Source: Pelotomaculum terephthalicicum JT (GTDB lineage: Bacteria; Bacillota; Desulfotomaculia; Desulfotomaculales; Pelotomaculaceae). Taken from it: a stretch of DNA of 64,000 nt. The DNA lies in the NCBI RefSeq assembly GCF_022410535.1, contig NZ_JAKNBL010000002.1, forward strand, positions 1 through 64,000, read 5' to 3'. Of the stretch, positions 16,646 to 26,508 are shown one piece after another. Below the pieces are notes generated by a model. That model ran no database searches, was not told the origin of the DNA, and saw nothing but the letters and a program-made list of their open reading frames with translations. How positions within the stretch are numbered: position 1 is the stretch's first letter; each line of letters starts with the position of its first letter. A program made the translations under genes and the position numbers.

Positions 16646-19087
16646 ATGGCACGTATTGGAAACCTACTGAGGCAAATCTCCGACCCGACACTGCGAGAGC
16701 AGTTGACAACCGAAGTAGATAGTCTCAAAAAAAATAAGAAGTTTGGGCTGGTGTTTGAGGAACACGAGCCGGAGTATACGCCGCTTTACGGTGTCGCCTT
16801 TAGGTGCGGGTCTTTCGTCGCCAGAAAGACTGGAAAGCTTACAGGTGTTTATATCGTGAAAAAGATGGACGGTGAGACCGCCATCTGTGAACACAAGAAC
16901 TCGCACGAAATTGAAACCATCCCGATTGCGGAACTGGTATCCGTGGCACAATTCGGCGAGCCGATTTTCCCGTCGCTTGAGCCGATTGCGAAAGTGGAAA
17001 ATGCGCCGAATGACAGTCTCTGGCACACGATTATTGAAGCGGATAACTACCATGCTCTTCAGCTTTTGGAGTACCTTTACGAGGGACAAGTGGATTGCAT
17101 ATACATAGACCCGCCCTATAACACAGGGGCAAGGGACTGGAAATATAACAATGACTATGTGGACTCCGCCGATGCATGGCGGCATAGCAAATGGCTTTCG
17201 ATGATGAAAAAGCGTTTACGATTGGCGAAGCGTATTCTTAATCCAAATACAGGCGTTCTTATTGTTACAATTGACGAACATGAGGTTCATCATTTACGGA
17301 CGATGCTTGAGGATATCTTTCCAGAATTTTTTGTTCAAATGATAACCGCAGTCACGAATCCCAAAGGTGTAACTCAAGGCCGTTTTTCCCGTGTAGAGGA
17401 GTATGCTATCTTTTGCTTTGCTAAGAATGCATTTGTTGCAGACAGCAAAGATAATTTGCTTAATATACCTAATCCTAATCGAAAGCCTCGATGGAAAGGA
17501 CTTCTTCGTTCCGGAACAGACGCATTGAGAACTGATAGAGAGAGTATGTTCTATCCTGTTTTAATCGATGCTGAAAAACAGATGATTATTCGTGCTGGGA
17601 ATTATTTACCTATTTCCCAGAATCCTGTACTTGGAGATAAGATCGATGGATATGATGTTGCATGGCCTATCAGACGCGATGGGTCATATGGTCGGTGGAG
17701 CGTGGGTAGTGAAACACTGAATGATTTGATTAAAAAGGGATATGTGGCATGTGGGAAATTTGACATGCAAAGAGCGACATGGGGTATTTCTTACATCAGC
17801 CAACCTAATCAGCTTCAAATTGAGCGCGGTGGTATAAGAATTGTTGCTCGAAATCCAATTACAGGTGTTGTGGAAATTGAATATGTAAACGATGATACAA
17901 GAGTGATAAAAACCGTATGGCATCGTACCACTCACGATGCGGGTGCATATGGTTCTGACATGGTATCAGCGATAATTGGACAATCACGAGCGTTTTCATT
18001 CCCGAAGTCTCTTTATTCTACAAAGGATGCCATTTCTGCAGTTATGAAAAACAAGCCTACCGCTCTTATTGTTGACTTTTTCGCCGGTAGTGGAACGACT
18101 CTTCATGCTGTTAATCTGCTGAACGCTGAGGACAATGGAAAACGGCGCTGCATCCTTGTCACCAACAACGAGGTTTCCGAAGCCGAAGCCCAACTATTGA
18201 CTGAACGTGGATACCAGCCGGGTGATCCAGAATGGGAAAAGCACGGCATTTGCCGTTCGGTGACTTGGCCGCGCACGGAGTACAGCATCCTCGGCAAACG
18301 GGCTGATGGTACGGTGCTTTCAGGCGAATATTTTACAAACCAAACAACGACAAAAGAAGTCAATCGCTCGTTCTATCAGCTTGGCTTTGTTGAAAATCCT
18401 GCATCACTTACCCCTGCTGCGAAAAAGCAGATTGTTGCTCTCATCGGTAAGGATAAGCTGCCGCAGTCTCTCGTGAAAGCAGACAGCCGTTTCATTGTAT
18501 CAGAAAAGCATACAGCGTCCGTGTTGTTTGACTCTGATGCTGCTGATGAATGGCTCAATGTCCTTGAAGATCAGGAGCATATAACCGATTTCTATATCGT
18601 GGCAAAAGACAGCCGAACATATAATAACATCAGACAAAAGGTCGTGGACCTTCTCGGTACGGTCACGGTAACCGAACCTCTGAAGCGCCCGATGAGCGAA
18701 GGTTTCGCCGCTAATGTAGAATACTTCAAGCTTGGCTTTCTTGACAAAAACAGCGTGTCGCTCGGTCAGCAATTCGCCGAGATTCTTCCCTTGCTATGGC
18801 TGAAAGCTGGAGCGATTGGCAAGCGCCCCGAGTTGGACAGTGCGGAACTGCCGAATATGTTGATTTTGCCGCAGAACTCTTTTGCAGTTCTCCTTGATGA
18901 AGACTGCTACGGTAAATTTGCCGAGGCTTTGCTGGAAACGAAAAATATTGGTACGGTATATTTTGTTACAAACTCTGAGGAAGCGTTCAGAGAGATGTCG
19001 GATGGTATTGGGATCGAGCAAACTTATCAGCTATACCGCGACTATATTGATAATTTCGTAATCGGGAGCAGGAGGAATAATCTATGA
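16646..19087 (+). CDS. Type III-like DNA adenine methyltransferase (Mod)
   Basis: An 813-aa N6-adenine methyltransferase of the beta class: motif IV DPPYNTG (about residue 155) comes before the target-recognition region, and motif I DFFAGSGTT lies near residue 475. Length and C-terminal extension fit Mod of type III-like systems. The N-terminal 150 residues are an added domain. ATG follows AAGGAG by about 10 nt and the gene overlaps the helicase gene by 4 nt. It should protect host sites and give specificity to the Res partner. Confidence 0.9.
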   Translation: MARIGNLLRQISDPTLREQLTTEVDSLKKNKKFGLVFEEHEPEYTPLYGVAFRCGSFVARKTGKLTGVYIVKKMDGETAICEHKNSHEIETIPIAELVSVAQFGEPIFPSLEPIAKVENAPNDSLWHTIIEADNYHALQLLEYLYEGQVDCIYIDPPYNTGARDWKYNNDYVDSADAWRHSKWLSMMKKRLRLAKRILNPNTGVLIVTIDEHEVHHLRTMLEDIFPEFFVQMITAVTNPKGVTQGRFSRVEEYAIFCFAKNAFVADSKDNLLNIPNPNRKPRWKGLLRSGTDALRTDRESMFYPVLIDAEKQMIIRAGNYLPISQNPVLGDKIDGYDVAWPIRRDGSYGRWSVGSETLNDLIKKGYVACGKFDMQRATWGISYISQPNQLQIERGGIRIVARNPITGVVEIEYVNDDTRVIKTVWHRTTHDAGAYGSDMVSAIIGQSRAFSFPKSLYSTKDAISAVMKNKPTALIVDFFAGSGTTLHAVNLLNAEDNGKRRCILVTNNEVSEAEAQLLTERGYQPGDPEWEKHGICRSVTWPRTEYSILGKRADGTVLSGEYFTNQTTTKEVNRSFYQLGFVENPASLTPAAKKQIVALIGKDKLPQSLVKADSRFIVSEKHTASVLFDSDAADEWLNVLEDQEHITDFYIVAKDSRTYNNIRQKVVDLLGTVTVTEPLKRPMSEGFAANVEYFKLGFLDKNSVSLGQQFAEILPLLWLKAGAIGKRPELDSAELPNMLILPQNSFAVLLDEDCYGKFAEALLETKNIGTVYFVTNSEEAFREMSDGIGIEQTYQLYRDYIDNFVIGSRRNNL

Positions 19088-21603
19088 GAGCAACGTTATT
19101 TCCGTTTCAAGAATCGGCACTTGCCGACTTGCATGAGAAGATAAAAAAAGCACATGCCTATTGGAGTGAAAAAGATCCTCAGGTCATTTCGTTTACTGCT
19201 CCCACAGGTGCCGGTAAGACAATTATTATGACCGCTTTATTTGAAGATATTATCTTCGGCCATGCCTATGGAGTAGCGGAGCCGGATTCTGTTTTCGTTT
19301 GGCTTTCGGATATGCCGGAACTCAATGAGCAGACACGTTTGAAAATTGAAAGCAAATCGGAAAAATTTCGCACAAGGGACATTCGGGTAATTGACTCGAC
19401 TTTCGATGCAGAGTATTTTGCCCCCGGCGGCATCTATTTTCTGAATACACAAAAGCTCGGTTCGGACAAGCTGCTCACGCAGAAATCCAATTTGCGCGAA
19501 TATACGATTTGGGAAACAATTGCAAATACTGCGGAGCGTCAGCCCAAGTCCTTTTATGTTGTAATCGATGAAGCGCATAGAGGAACATTTACATCCCCAC
19601 AGGCCGAAAATAAAGCACAGTCTATCATGCAGAAATTTATTAAAGGAAGTAAAGAAGATGGGCTCCCTGTTATGCCTCTTATTATCGGAGTGACCGCTAC
19701 GCCTCAACGGTTTCAAAAGCTTGTGGCCGATACGACATCTACTATACAAAAAGTTGTCGTTCCTCCTGAAGATGTGCGAGAATCCGGTCTTTTGAAAGAC
19801 AGAGTTATTATTCACTTCCCCGACATTGCAATCGGTGCCGATATGACGATGTTTAAGGAAGCCGTTGCCAATTGGAAAAAGAAATGTGAACGATGGCAGT
19901 CTTATTGTGACCACGAGGAAATTAAGAAACCCGTCCGCCCTGTTCTTGTCATTCAGGTTGAGGATGGAAATGAACGGGAAATCACTCAAACAGATTTGGA
20001 TTCCTGCATCTCCATACTTGAAGATGCGATCGGGCGCAGACTTCAAGCTGGAGAAGTTGTTCATACGTTTGATAAACACGAGACCATTAAAAGGCATGGG
20101 CTGGATATACGCAGGGTGGATGCTTCCCGCATTGAAGAAGATGAAAAGGCTATCGTTGTGTTCTTTAAAATGAATCTTTCCACTGGCTGGGACTGCCCTC
20201 GTGCCGAAACAATGATGTCGTTCCGACACGCAAATGATTATACTTATATCGCTCAATTGCTCGGACGTATGATACGTACCCCGCTTGCCCGTCGTGTGGA
20301 GTCTGATGCCGAACTGAACAATGTAGGTCTATTTCTTCCTTTTTTTGATGAAAAAACAGTCAAAATGGTGGAGCAGGCATTGCGCGACAGTGAGGCAATT
20401 GTTCCTGCTGAAACCGGATCGCATAAGGAGCTCATCACCCTGAAACGTGATCCTGCATTTGCCGATGTATTTAGCGATATGAATTTAATAACCTATCGCA
20501 TAGATTCCGCGAGGAAACAACCCGCACTCCGCAGACTGATTGCGCTTGCCCGTGCGCTAACGCAGGACATGATTGCCCCTGAAGCTCGAAAAAGCACACT
20601 GAAAAAGGTGCTTGATGAGTTTGAATCGGAAATAGCCGAATTGAAGAAAAGCGGCAAATTTGAAGAGATCTCTAAAGCTGTTACCGGCTTGGCGCTGCGA
20701 ACGCTTACCATAGATTACGGCAGCGGCGCAGAAGGGACGACAGACAACATATCAGAAATTGTGGAGCTCTCAGAATTTGATATCAACAATCTCTTTGAAC
20801 GGGCGGGAAAAGTGCTCGGCGAGGGTTTGCACAAGGAATATTGGGTCCGTCACGCTGTCCGTGATTTTAAGGATGTAAAAACAGAAATTATTGTGTTGAC
20901 AAACGACAATGCAGCCATGGAGCGTCTTGAATCGTTTGCAGACAAGCTGTTCAACGAATTATATGACATGCATAAAACAGCATTCCGAAAATTGAAAGAG
21001 GATCGTAGAGAAGCTTACAAAAAGCTGGCTCTATCATCAACGACCCCAATTGCTCTTGACTGGGAACTGCCTCCAACCATTGATTTTTTAATTGGCGAAG
21101 ATGCTGTAATTCTGGAAAAGCACCTCTACATCCCTTCTGATGGTGGTGAATTCAAGGTAAGTCTGAATGACTGGGAACTTGGTGTTATCAGGGAAGAAAT
21201 GAAGGATGAAAAGGGTGCTGTAGCATGGCTCCGCAACCTTGACCGTAAAAGGTGGTCATTGGAAATTCCATACGAAGTGGACGGTGTGGTAACTTCGATG
21301 TTCCCTGACCTGATTGTTGTTCGAGCTGATGCACATGGATATGTTTTTGATGTACTGGAACCGCATGACTCAAGCCGTAAGGATAATTATCCGAAAGCCG
21401 TCGGATTGGCCAAGTTTGCAGAGAAGCACGGAGAGCATTTCGGACGTATTCAATTAATCCGCAAGGCAAAAGGAGCGGATAAGCGAGATCACTTCTATCG
21501 CTTGGATATGGGAAAACTGAGCGTCAGAAATAGGGTCCGCGGTGTGACATCTAATGCCGAACTCGATAGAATCTTTAATGAGGATGCACAAACAGAGGAA
21601 TAA
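19084..21603 (+). CDS. Type III Res-like DEAH helicase
   Basis: An 839-aa superfamily-2 helicase: motif I TAPTGAGKTIIMTA near residue 43, motif II VVIDEAHRGT near 160, motif III GVTATP, and motif VI QLLGRMIRTP. The C-terminal part looks like a PD-(D/E)xK domain (MFPDLIVVRA, then YVFDVLEPHDSSR), yet the usual E-x-K reads E-P-H, so cleavage activity is doubtful. The start overlaps Mod (ATGA). It should translocate on DNA with Mod; the next gene may supply nuclease function. Confidence 0.85.
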   Translation: MRATLFPFQESALADLHEKIKKAHAYWSEKDPQVISFTAPTGAGKTIIMTALFEDIIFGHAYGVAEPDSVFVWLSDMPELNEQTRLKIESKSEKFRTRDIRVIDSTFDAEYFAPGGIYFLNTQKLGSDKLLTQKSNLREYTIWETIANTAERQPKSFYVVIDEAHRGTFTSPQAENKAQSIMQKFIKGSKEDGLPVMPLIIGVTATPQRFQKLVADTTSTIQKVVVPPEDVRESGLLKDRVIIHFPDIAIGADMTMFKEAVANWKKKCERWQSYCDHEEIKKPVRPVLVIQVEDGNEREITQTDLDSCISILEDAIGRRLQAGEVVHTFDKHETIKRHGLDIRRVDASRIEEDEKAIVVFFKMNLSTGWDCPRAETMMSFRHANDYTYIAQLLGRMIRTPLARRVESDAELNNVGLFLPFFDEKTVKMVEQALRDSEAIVPAETGSHKELITLKRDPAFADVFSDMNLITYRIDSARKQPALRRLIALARALTQDMIAPEARKSTLKKVLDEFESEIAELKKSGKFEEISKAVTGLALRTLTIDYGSGAEGTTDNISEIVELSEFDINNLFERAGKVLGEGLHKEYWVRHAVRDFKDVKTEIIVLTNDNAAMERLESFADKLFNELYDMHKTAFRKLKEDRREAYKKLALSSTTPIALDWELPPTIDFLIGEDAVILEKHLYIPSDGGEFKVSLNDWELGVIREEMKDEKGAVAWLRNLDRKRWSLEIPYEVDGVVTSMFPDLIVVRADAHGYVFDVLEPHDSSRKDNYPKAVGLAKFAEKHGEHFGRIQLIRKAKGADKRDHFYRLDMGKLSVRNRVRGVTSNAELDRIFNEDAQTEE

Positions 21604-21625
21604 GCTTCAAGAAGGGGGAAACATC

Positions 21626-22237
21626 GTGGCTAATTGTGAATATCAATATCCGGCACTGACCGTGGAAAAAAAGCATGGTGACGAGTGTTTCCTTAACGGC
21701 TGCTGCTCCGCTCATCTTGTAGACTTTTGGAGATGGGCATACTCCGACCTGATGGGAAATACGGAGCGTGGCAAACTCGCCGAGTACATTGTTTCTCTGG
21801 CAATGCACTGTGCCAATGGTGTTAGCGAAGGCTGGAGAGCTTTTGACGTGTTGACACCCGAAGGAATAAAAATCGAAGTGAAAACCTCAGCCTATTTGCA
21901 GAGTTGGGCGCAAAAGAGGATATCAAATATTCGTTTTGGCATCCGTGAAACTCTGGCTTGGGAGTCGGTTACGAATACTTATGCGGAAATTGCTATGCGC
22001 CAAGCGGACGTTTATGTGTTTTGCGTTCAAAACTGCAAAGAACAGAAGTTGGTAAACCCGCTTGACTTAGCACAGTGGGATTTTTACCCCATTACTACAG
22101 AAGCTCTGGACACTGCCGTTAGCAATCAAAAATCAATAGGGTTAAATACGTTACTGGCCCTTGGTGTCAAAAAGTGTTCTTTTACCGAATTGCGCGACAC
22201 AGTAATTTCATTGGCTAAGACGCCGATTGACAGATAA
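21626..22237 (+). CDS. Stand-alone PD-(D/E)xK-like protein next to Mod/Res
   Basis: A 203-aa protein with a nuclease-like signature FDVLTPEGIKIEVKTS (D, ten residues, E-x-K) near residue 80, preceded by RGKLAEYIVSLA. No transmembrane or known domain otherwise. GTG at 21626 is chosen for AAGGGGG 7 nt upstream. It starts 22 nt after the Res gene. Its paralog is encoded at 29369-30019. A role as nuclease or recognition subunit of the adjacent Mod/Res pair is inferred; MutH-like or restriction-endonuclease-like folds are possible. Confidence 0.65.
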   Translation: MANCEYQYPALTVEKKHGDECFLNGCCSAHLVDFWRWAYSDLMGNTERGKLAEYIVSLAMHCANGVSEGWRAFDVLTPEGIKIEVKTSAYLQSWAQKRISNIRFGIRETLAWESVTNTYAEIAMRQADVYVFCVQNCKEQKLVNPLDLAQWDFYPITTEALDTAVSNQKSIGLNTLLALGVKKCSFTELRDTVISLAKTPIDR

Positions 22238-22270
22238 TAACAGACCAATAAAAAGATTTGGAGGTACTTT

Positions 22271-24043
22271 ATGGCTTTTCAAACTGCTCTAACAATTAAG
22301 GAAACAATCGCTAATATACATAGCAAAAAATATTTGCTGCCGTCTATTCAACGTGAATTTGTTTGGGATGTAGACCAAATAACCCAGCTGTTTGACAGCC
22401 TGATGCTTGGCTATCCTATTGGTTCCTTTCTGTTTTGGGAGGTTAGCCCTGCTAACGTGAAGGAGTTTGTTTTTTATGAATTTCTTCGGAATTATCACGA
22501 ACAGAAAAAGGATGGCCGGCACAATCCGAAAGCAAGTATTATCGGCAACGAGACCGTCACTGCTATTCTTGATGGCCAGCAACGCTTGACATCGCTGTAT
22601 TTAGGATTAATGGGGACATACGCCTATAAAAAACCATATATGCGGTATGACAATCCGAAAGCCTACCCGATAAGAAAGCTTTATCTGAACTTATTGAAAA
22701 AATCGGATGACGATGACTGGTTTTATGATTTTGCATTTCTTACTTCTGATGAGTGCAAAAATGACGATAGCCACTACTGGTTTTTCGTTGGGGATATACT
22801 GGGGTTTGATAAACTGTCCGATGCGATGAAGTACCTCCAAAAAGTCAACAGCTATCTTGTTAAAATCGGACAAGGCTCATATGATGAGGAGAAAGCAGAA
22901 TTTGCCACCGAAACACTTAGTAAACTGTGGCAAGCAATTCACGCCGATGGAACGATCAGCTATTATCTTGAAAAGAGCGATAAACTGGACAAAGTCCTCA
23001 ACATATTTATTCGTGTAAACAGCGGAGGAACACCACTCAGTTACTCCGACCTTCTCCTTTCCATTGCTTCTGCACAATGGGATGATCTGGATGCCCGTGA
23101 GGAAATTCATAGTGCAGTTGACGAAATAAACGCAATTGGCAGAGGATTCAATGTCAATAAAGATTTTATACTCAAAGCCTGCTTAGTCCTGTGTGATTTC
23201 CCTGACATAGCATTCAAAATTGATAACTTCAATCACACTAATATGATGAAGATACAGTCGGAATGGTCAAATATTATGGCTGCCCTGCGAGAAGCGGTAA
23301 CCCTTGCCGCCAGACTGGGTTTTAACAGAGATAACCTGACATCAAATAACCTGTTCATACCTATCGCCTATTATATTAAACACATAGGCTTGCCTTCAAA
23401 TTTTGCGGCATCACCCAAAAATGCTGAGAACGTTAGGGCAATCAAAAAATGGCTTGTAAGCGCCATGCTGAAGCGTGTGTTCAGTTCCCAGCCTGATGGT
23501 GTCCTGCGCCCTATTCGGGAGATAATCGCTAAAAGCGATGGTTCGATCTTTCCGCTTGAACAAATTATTGAGCGGTTTAAGGGAACAAACAGAACACATG
23601 AATTTACGGATGCTGACATTGAAAATCTGCTGTATCTCAAATATGGACAAGGTGATACGCTGACAGTGATGTCGGTTCTCTACCCTTGGGCAGACTTGCA
23701 CAATTTGTTTCATATGGATCACATTTTCCCAAAAGCAGAGTTCACAGAGCGCAAGCTTCGCAAGATGGGAGTTCCTTCGGATAGAATTTCAGATTTCTTG
23801 GAGAACTTCAATTACATAGGCAACCTTCAATTACTTGAGGGGCTGGACAATACATCAAAAACCAATAAAGATTTTAAGAAGTGGTTTGAGGATAACCTGC
23901 CTACAGAAGAGGCAAAGACTGCCTATCGGCAGAAACATCTGATACCCGCTGGCGTTGATCTTGCGTTTACAAACTTCCCGGAATTTTTAGAAGCCCGTGA
24001 AGCTTTAATAATTGATAGATTAAAAAAGGAACTGCAAGGATAG
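22271..24043 (+). CDS. DUF262/DUF1524 protein, GmrSD-like
   Basis: A 590-aa protein with an N-terminal DUF262 domain (SIQREFVWDVDQITQLFDSL, TAILDGQQRLTSLY) and a C-terminal DUF1524 HNH-like part (HMDHIFPKAEF, then YIGNLQLLEG). DUF262 is a ParB-like NTP-binding fold; such proteins include GmrSD-type enzymes that attack glucosylated or otherwise modified phage DNA. Both DGQQR and the D-H of HNH are intact. It lies 33 nt after the PD-(D/E)xK-like gene and 3 nt before the next gene. It probably adds a modification-dependent layer to the run. Confidence 0.87.
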   Translation: MAFQTALTIKETIANIHSKKYLLPSIQREFVWDVDQITQLFDSLMLGYPIGSFLFWEVSPANVKEFVFYEFLRNYHEQKKDGRHNPKASIIGNETVTAILDGQQRLTSLYLGLMGTYAYKKPYMRYDNPKAYPIRKLYLNLLKKSDDDDWFYDFAFLTSDECKNDDSHYWFFVGDILGFDKLSDAMKYLQKVNSYLVKIGQGSYDEEKAEFATETLSKLWQAIHADGTISYYLEKSDKLDKVLNIFIRVNSGGTPLSYSDLLLSIASAQWDDLDAREEIHSAVDEINAIGRGFNVNKDFILKACLVLCDFPDIAFKIDNFNHTNMMKIQSEWSNIMAALREAVTLAARLGFNRDNLTSNNLFIPIAYYIKHIGLPSNFAASPKNAENVRAIKKWLVSAMLKRVFSSQPDGVLRPIREIIAKSDGSIFPLEQIIERFKGTNRTHEFTDADIENLLYLKYGQGDTLTVMSVLYPWADLHNLFHMDHIFPKAEFTERKLRKMGVPSDRISDFLENFNYIGNLQLLEGLDNTSKTNKDFKKWFEDNLPTEEAKTAYRQKHLIPAGVDLAFTNFPEFLEAREALIIDRLKKELQG

Positions 24044-24046
24044 CGT

Positions 24047-24754
24047 GTGAGAAAAGAACTTGAGGGATGGATGATGGAACTGAAAATTGAAGAGCTGTGG
24101 TCTTCTACCCGCCAAGACGACTGGCTGATTGCCGAGAATTGTTATTGGAATCAGGTTTCTGATGCGAATAGAAATCTGGAAAAATCGCTTGAGATGTTAA
24201 ATCCAGATGACATAAAACATATGAATGTTGAGACATTTTATCTTTTTCTCCACGACACTTACTTTGTCTGGAAATATACTGCCAAAAATCGGCTTGCCAC
24301 CACCCGCGCACAGTTAAAAAGGCATTTGACTGACATCACCACACTGGCTGAGATTCAGAACGAGTTGTTTTCTTTTGATAAGGCACAAATTCGTACTGGA
24401 CTTGAGATCGCAAGCAGGATTCGAGGTTTGGGCATCGCCGGAGCGTCAGGATTACTTTCAGTTTTATTCCCTGATTATTTTGGGACTGTTGATCAATTTG
24501 TAGTGAAGTCCTTGCTGCGCATTAATGAGTTAAATGAACTTGAAAATCTTGTTCGGATGCGCCCAGAGGCGTTGACGCTTGCAGATGGCGTAATGCTTGA
24601 ACAGGTGTTGCGTGCAAAGGCAGACGAATTGAATCGAATATTTCAGACTGGCACATGGACGCCAAGGAAAATTGATAAAATCCTTTGGGCCTATCGTGAA
24701 AAGAATGAAAATTCGCCTTCTTTGAATAAAAAGTTAAAATTTGAAATTACATAA
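24047..24754 (+). CDS. Helix-hairpin-helix (DNA glycosylase-fold-like) protein
   Basis: A 235-aa protein with an HhH-type segment SRIRGLGIAGASGLLSVLF followed by PDYFGTVDQFVVKSLL (about residues 128-162). In HhH-GPD glycosylases a lysine or aspartate follows this motif; here TVD gives the aspartate position, so base-excision or DNA-binding activity is possible. It starts 3 nt after the DUF262 gene, suggesting a functional pair. Start is GTG 24047 or ATG 24071. Function is inferred from the motif only. Confidence 0.55.
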   Translation: MRKELEGWMMELKIEELWSSTRQDDWLIAENCYWNQVSDANRNLEKSLEMLNPDDIKHMNVETFYLFLHDTYFVWKYTAKNRLATTRAQLKRHLTDITTLAEIQNELFSFDKAQIRTGLEIASRIRGLGIAGASGLLSVLFPDYFGTVDQFVVKSLLRINELNELENLVRMRPEALTLADGVMLEQVLRAKADELNRIFQTGTWTPRKIDKILWAYREKNENSPSLNKKLKFEIT

Positions 24755-24840
24755 CGAAAATCGGATTTAAGTTTGCTTTTTCTGGAAAGAGGAGTATTAA
24801 AAAAATGTTACAAAACAAAGAAAAGGAGCACTAATTAATT

Positions 24841-25233
24841 ATGAAAACCGTTTCTAATTTAAATGAATTAATCACGAACATCCAAACTTTAGATGGATAC
24901 CTCAATGCTCAAGTTGATCCGGAATATGATTTTGCCCTTAACTTAATCAAAAACGGAACTTGCTTTGTTGCGATGGAAGATTCCAGCGTTTATAGATTTT
25001 ATCCCAGTAGATTCATTGGTTACGCTGACAATTCAATGGACGCTCATTTGAACAACGTGGAAAAAGACGGGAAAGAGACTAATCCGGCTATATCAAGAAT
25101 TTTGGGTGCCAAACCTTCGGTCAATTCTATCTTAAATAAGGAATATGCAAGATACTGCGAAACATTGGGCTTTGAGCCACGTGATAAAGGCGCATTTGGA
25201 AGCGAAAGAAAGTTCTGGTTAATAGAGAAATGA
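24841..25233 (+). CDS. Unknown 130-aa protein in the cargo run
   Basis: Not recognised. A soluble, acidic-to-neutral protein with FYPSRFIGYADN near residue 50 and a basic C-terminus (FGSERKFWLIEK). ATG follows AAAGGAG by about 13 nt; an eight-codon leader ORF (24805-24834) lies just before it and its stop is within the SD-to-start gap. The region from here to 26436 is clearly more AT-rich than its neighbours, suggesting separate acquisition. It is 18 nt before the metalloprotease gene and probably works with it. Confidence 0.6.
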   Translation: MKTVSNLNELITNIQTLDGYLNAQVDPEYDFALNLIKNGTCFVAMEDSSVYRFYPSRFIGYADNSMDAHLNNVEKDGKETNPAISRILGAKPSVNSILNKEYARYCETLGFEPRDKGAFGSERKFWLIEK

Positions 25234-25251
25234 TTAACAGGAGCAAATACA

Positions 25252-26436
25252 ATGTACGACTTAGATAAAATACTTGATGAAGTACGCACAAAGTACTATG
25301 CATCAAAAGCTTTACCACGCCCTAATATCTTATGGTCTGATGAACACTGGACAGCCATCAATGGCAAATACGATTTATATAATAATCAGATTACTATTAG
25401 CCGGGCATTAAATAGTAATGACATTTCTTATGAAGCTTTGGCATCCGTCGTTTATCACGAAAGCTTGCACCAGGATTTTGCAGACCATGACCGCAAATTT
25501 ATGCTGAAGGCCAATAGATTTCCTAATTACAAGACATATGCAAAAGAACTGGATGAATACCTTAGCGATTACTCACTTAACTTGAAATATGACAAAATAA
25601 CAGCTGATTATTCAAAAGGTAAAAACGAGGTGGTTTTTGTTATCATTCCTTATCTGGAAGATTTTCAAAACGCCTTTACTTTTTATGATGGGAACATTTA
25701 TATTGACACAGAAGCAGAAATTTCAAAGGTTTCAAAAAGCAACTTGACAATCTTTCTGGTAGACAACGGAGAAAAATACCATATTGTTGCTTGGGCGGAA
25801 AATGCAGAGTTTTTTAAGTTTCAAAAGCAGATACTTCATGGCGATTTCGGAGGGCTTGACTTTTCTTATAGGATTTGGACTTTGAGGGATAATGTAAAAA
25901 TTCTTTTTGATACAACATGTACCTATGCGATTTGTAAAAAAGCATTTCCTGCTTCTTTAGAGACTGATAAGTTTATCATATATGATATTACATCAGATGT
26001 AATACAAGAAGATTTAAAATATGTAAACTCATATTGCGAAGGCTTTTATGAGTTAGGCATGGCTCCTTTCGCAACAGAGAAAGCCGCGCCATATCTGCAG
26101 CTTGCATATAAGGAGTTGTATGCAATAGCTGTCAATGAGGTTGGGTTCCGGGGAGTATGGGCGGCAAATGCACTATGCAAAATGAATTTGAATTATGATA
26201 CGCTTTTTAATAGAGCTGATGCTCTGAGGGATAGCGGACTTATTACATTGGCTTATCATGAAATGAAAAAGGCGTATTCTTTGGCAAGTAAAAATTCTAA
26301 CTGTGTCGTAGAATTAATTAAATTATGTGCTATGGTATCAGATTTCTCTCTCGGCAATCAGTTGATTAAAGAACTCTCTGGTTCGATTGCTGTAGATGAA
26401 TATCTTTCCAATAGTATTGCCCATCTTCAAAAGTAA
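25252..26436 (+). CDS. SprT-like metallopeptidase with helical C-terminus
   Basis: A 394-aa protein whose N-terminal part carries a zinc-protease motif YHESLHQDFADHDRKF (H-E-x-x-H, then H ten residues on), as in SprT-like and related gluzincins. The middle is beta-rich and the C-terminal 110 residues look like TPR-type helices (ALCKMNLNYDTLFNRADALR). No signal peptide, so it should act in the cytoplasm. It follows the 130-aa gene by 18 nt. A protease in a defence-like run could act as effector; substrate unknown. Confidence 0.7.
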   Translation: MYDLDKILDEVRTKYYASKALPRPNILWSDEHWTAINGKYDLYNNQITISRALNSNDISYEALASVVYHESLHQDFADHDRKFMLKANRFPNYKTYAKELDEYLSDYSLNLKYDKITADYSKGKNEVVFVIIPYLEDFQNAFTFYDGNIYIDTEAEISKVSKSNLTIFLVDNGEKYHIVAWAENAEFFKFQKQILHGDFGGLDFSYRIWTLRDNVKILFDTTCTYAICKKAFPASLETDKFIIYDITSDVIQEDLKYVNSYCEGFYELGMAPFATEKAAPYLQLAYKELYAIAVNEVGFRGVWAANALCKMNLNYDTLFNRADALRDSGLITLAYHEMKKAYSLASKNSNCVVELIKLCAMVSDFSLGNQLIKELSGSIAVDEYLSNSIAHLQK

Positions 26437-26508
26437 AGGCATTGTATAATTCAGCGACGTTAAAAAAGTAGATAAATAATGGTTCATAACAAGAGAGGAG
26501 GTGTGTTA

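Noticed and set aside
16646-21603. Type ISP or single-chain type IIL restriction enzyme
   Set aside because: Methyltransferase and helicase are separate overlapping genes and not one chain.
16646-22237. BREX or DISARM system
   Set aside because: No PglZ, BrxC or BrxL-like gene, and no DrmA/DrmB (DUF1998) gene; the methyltransferase and helicase order and motifs fit a type III-like pair.
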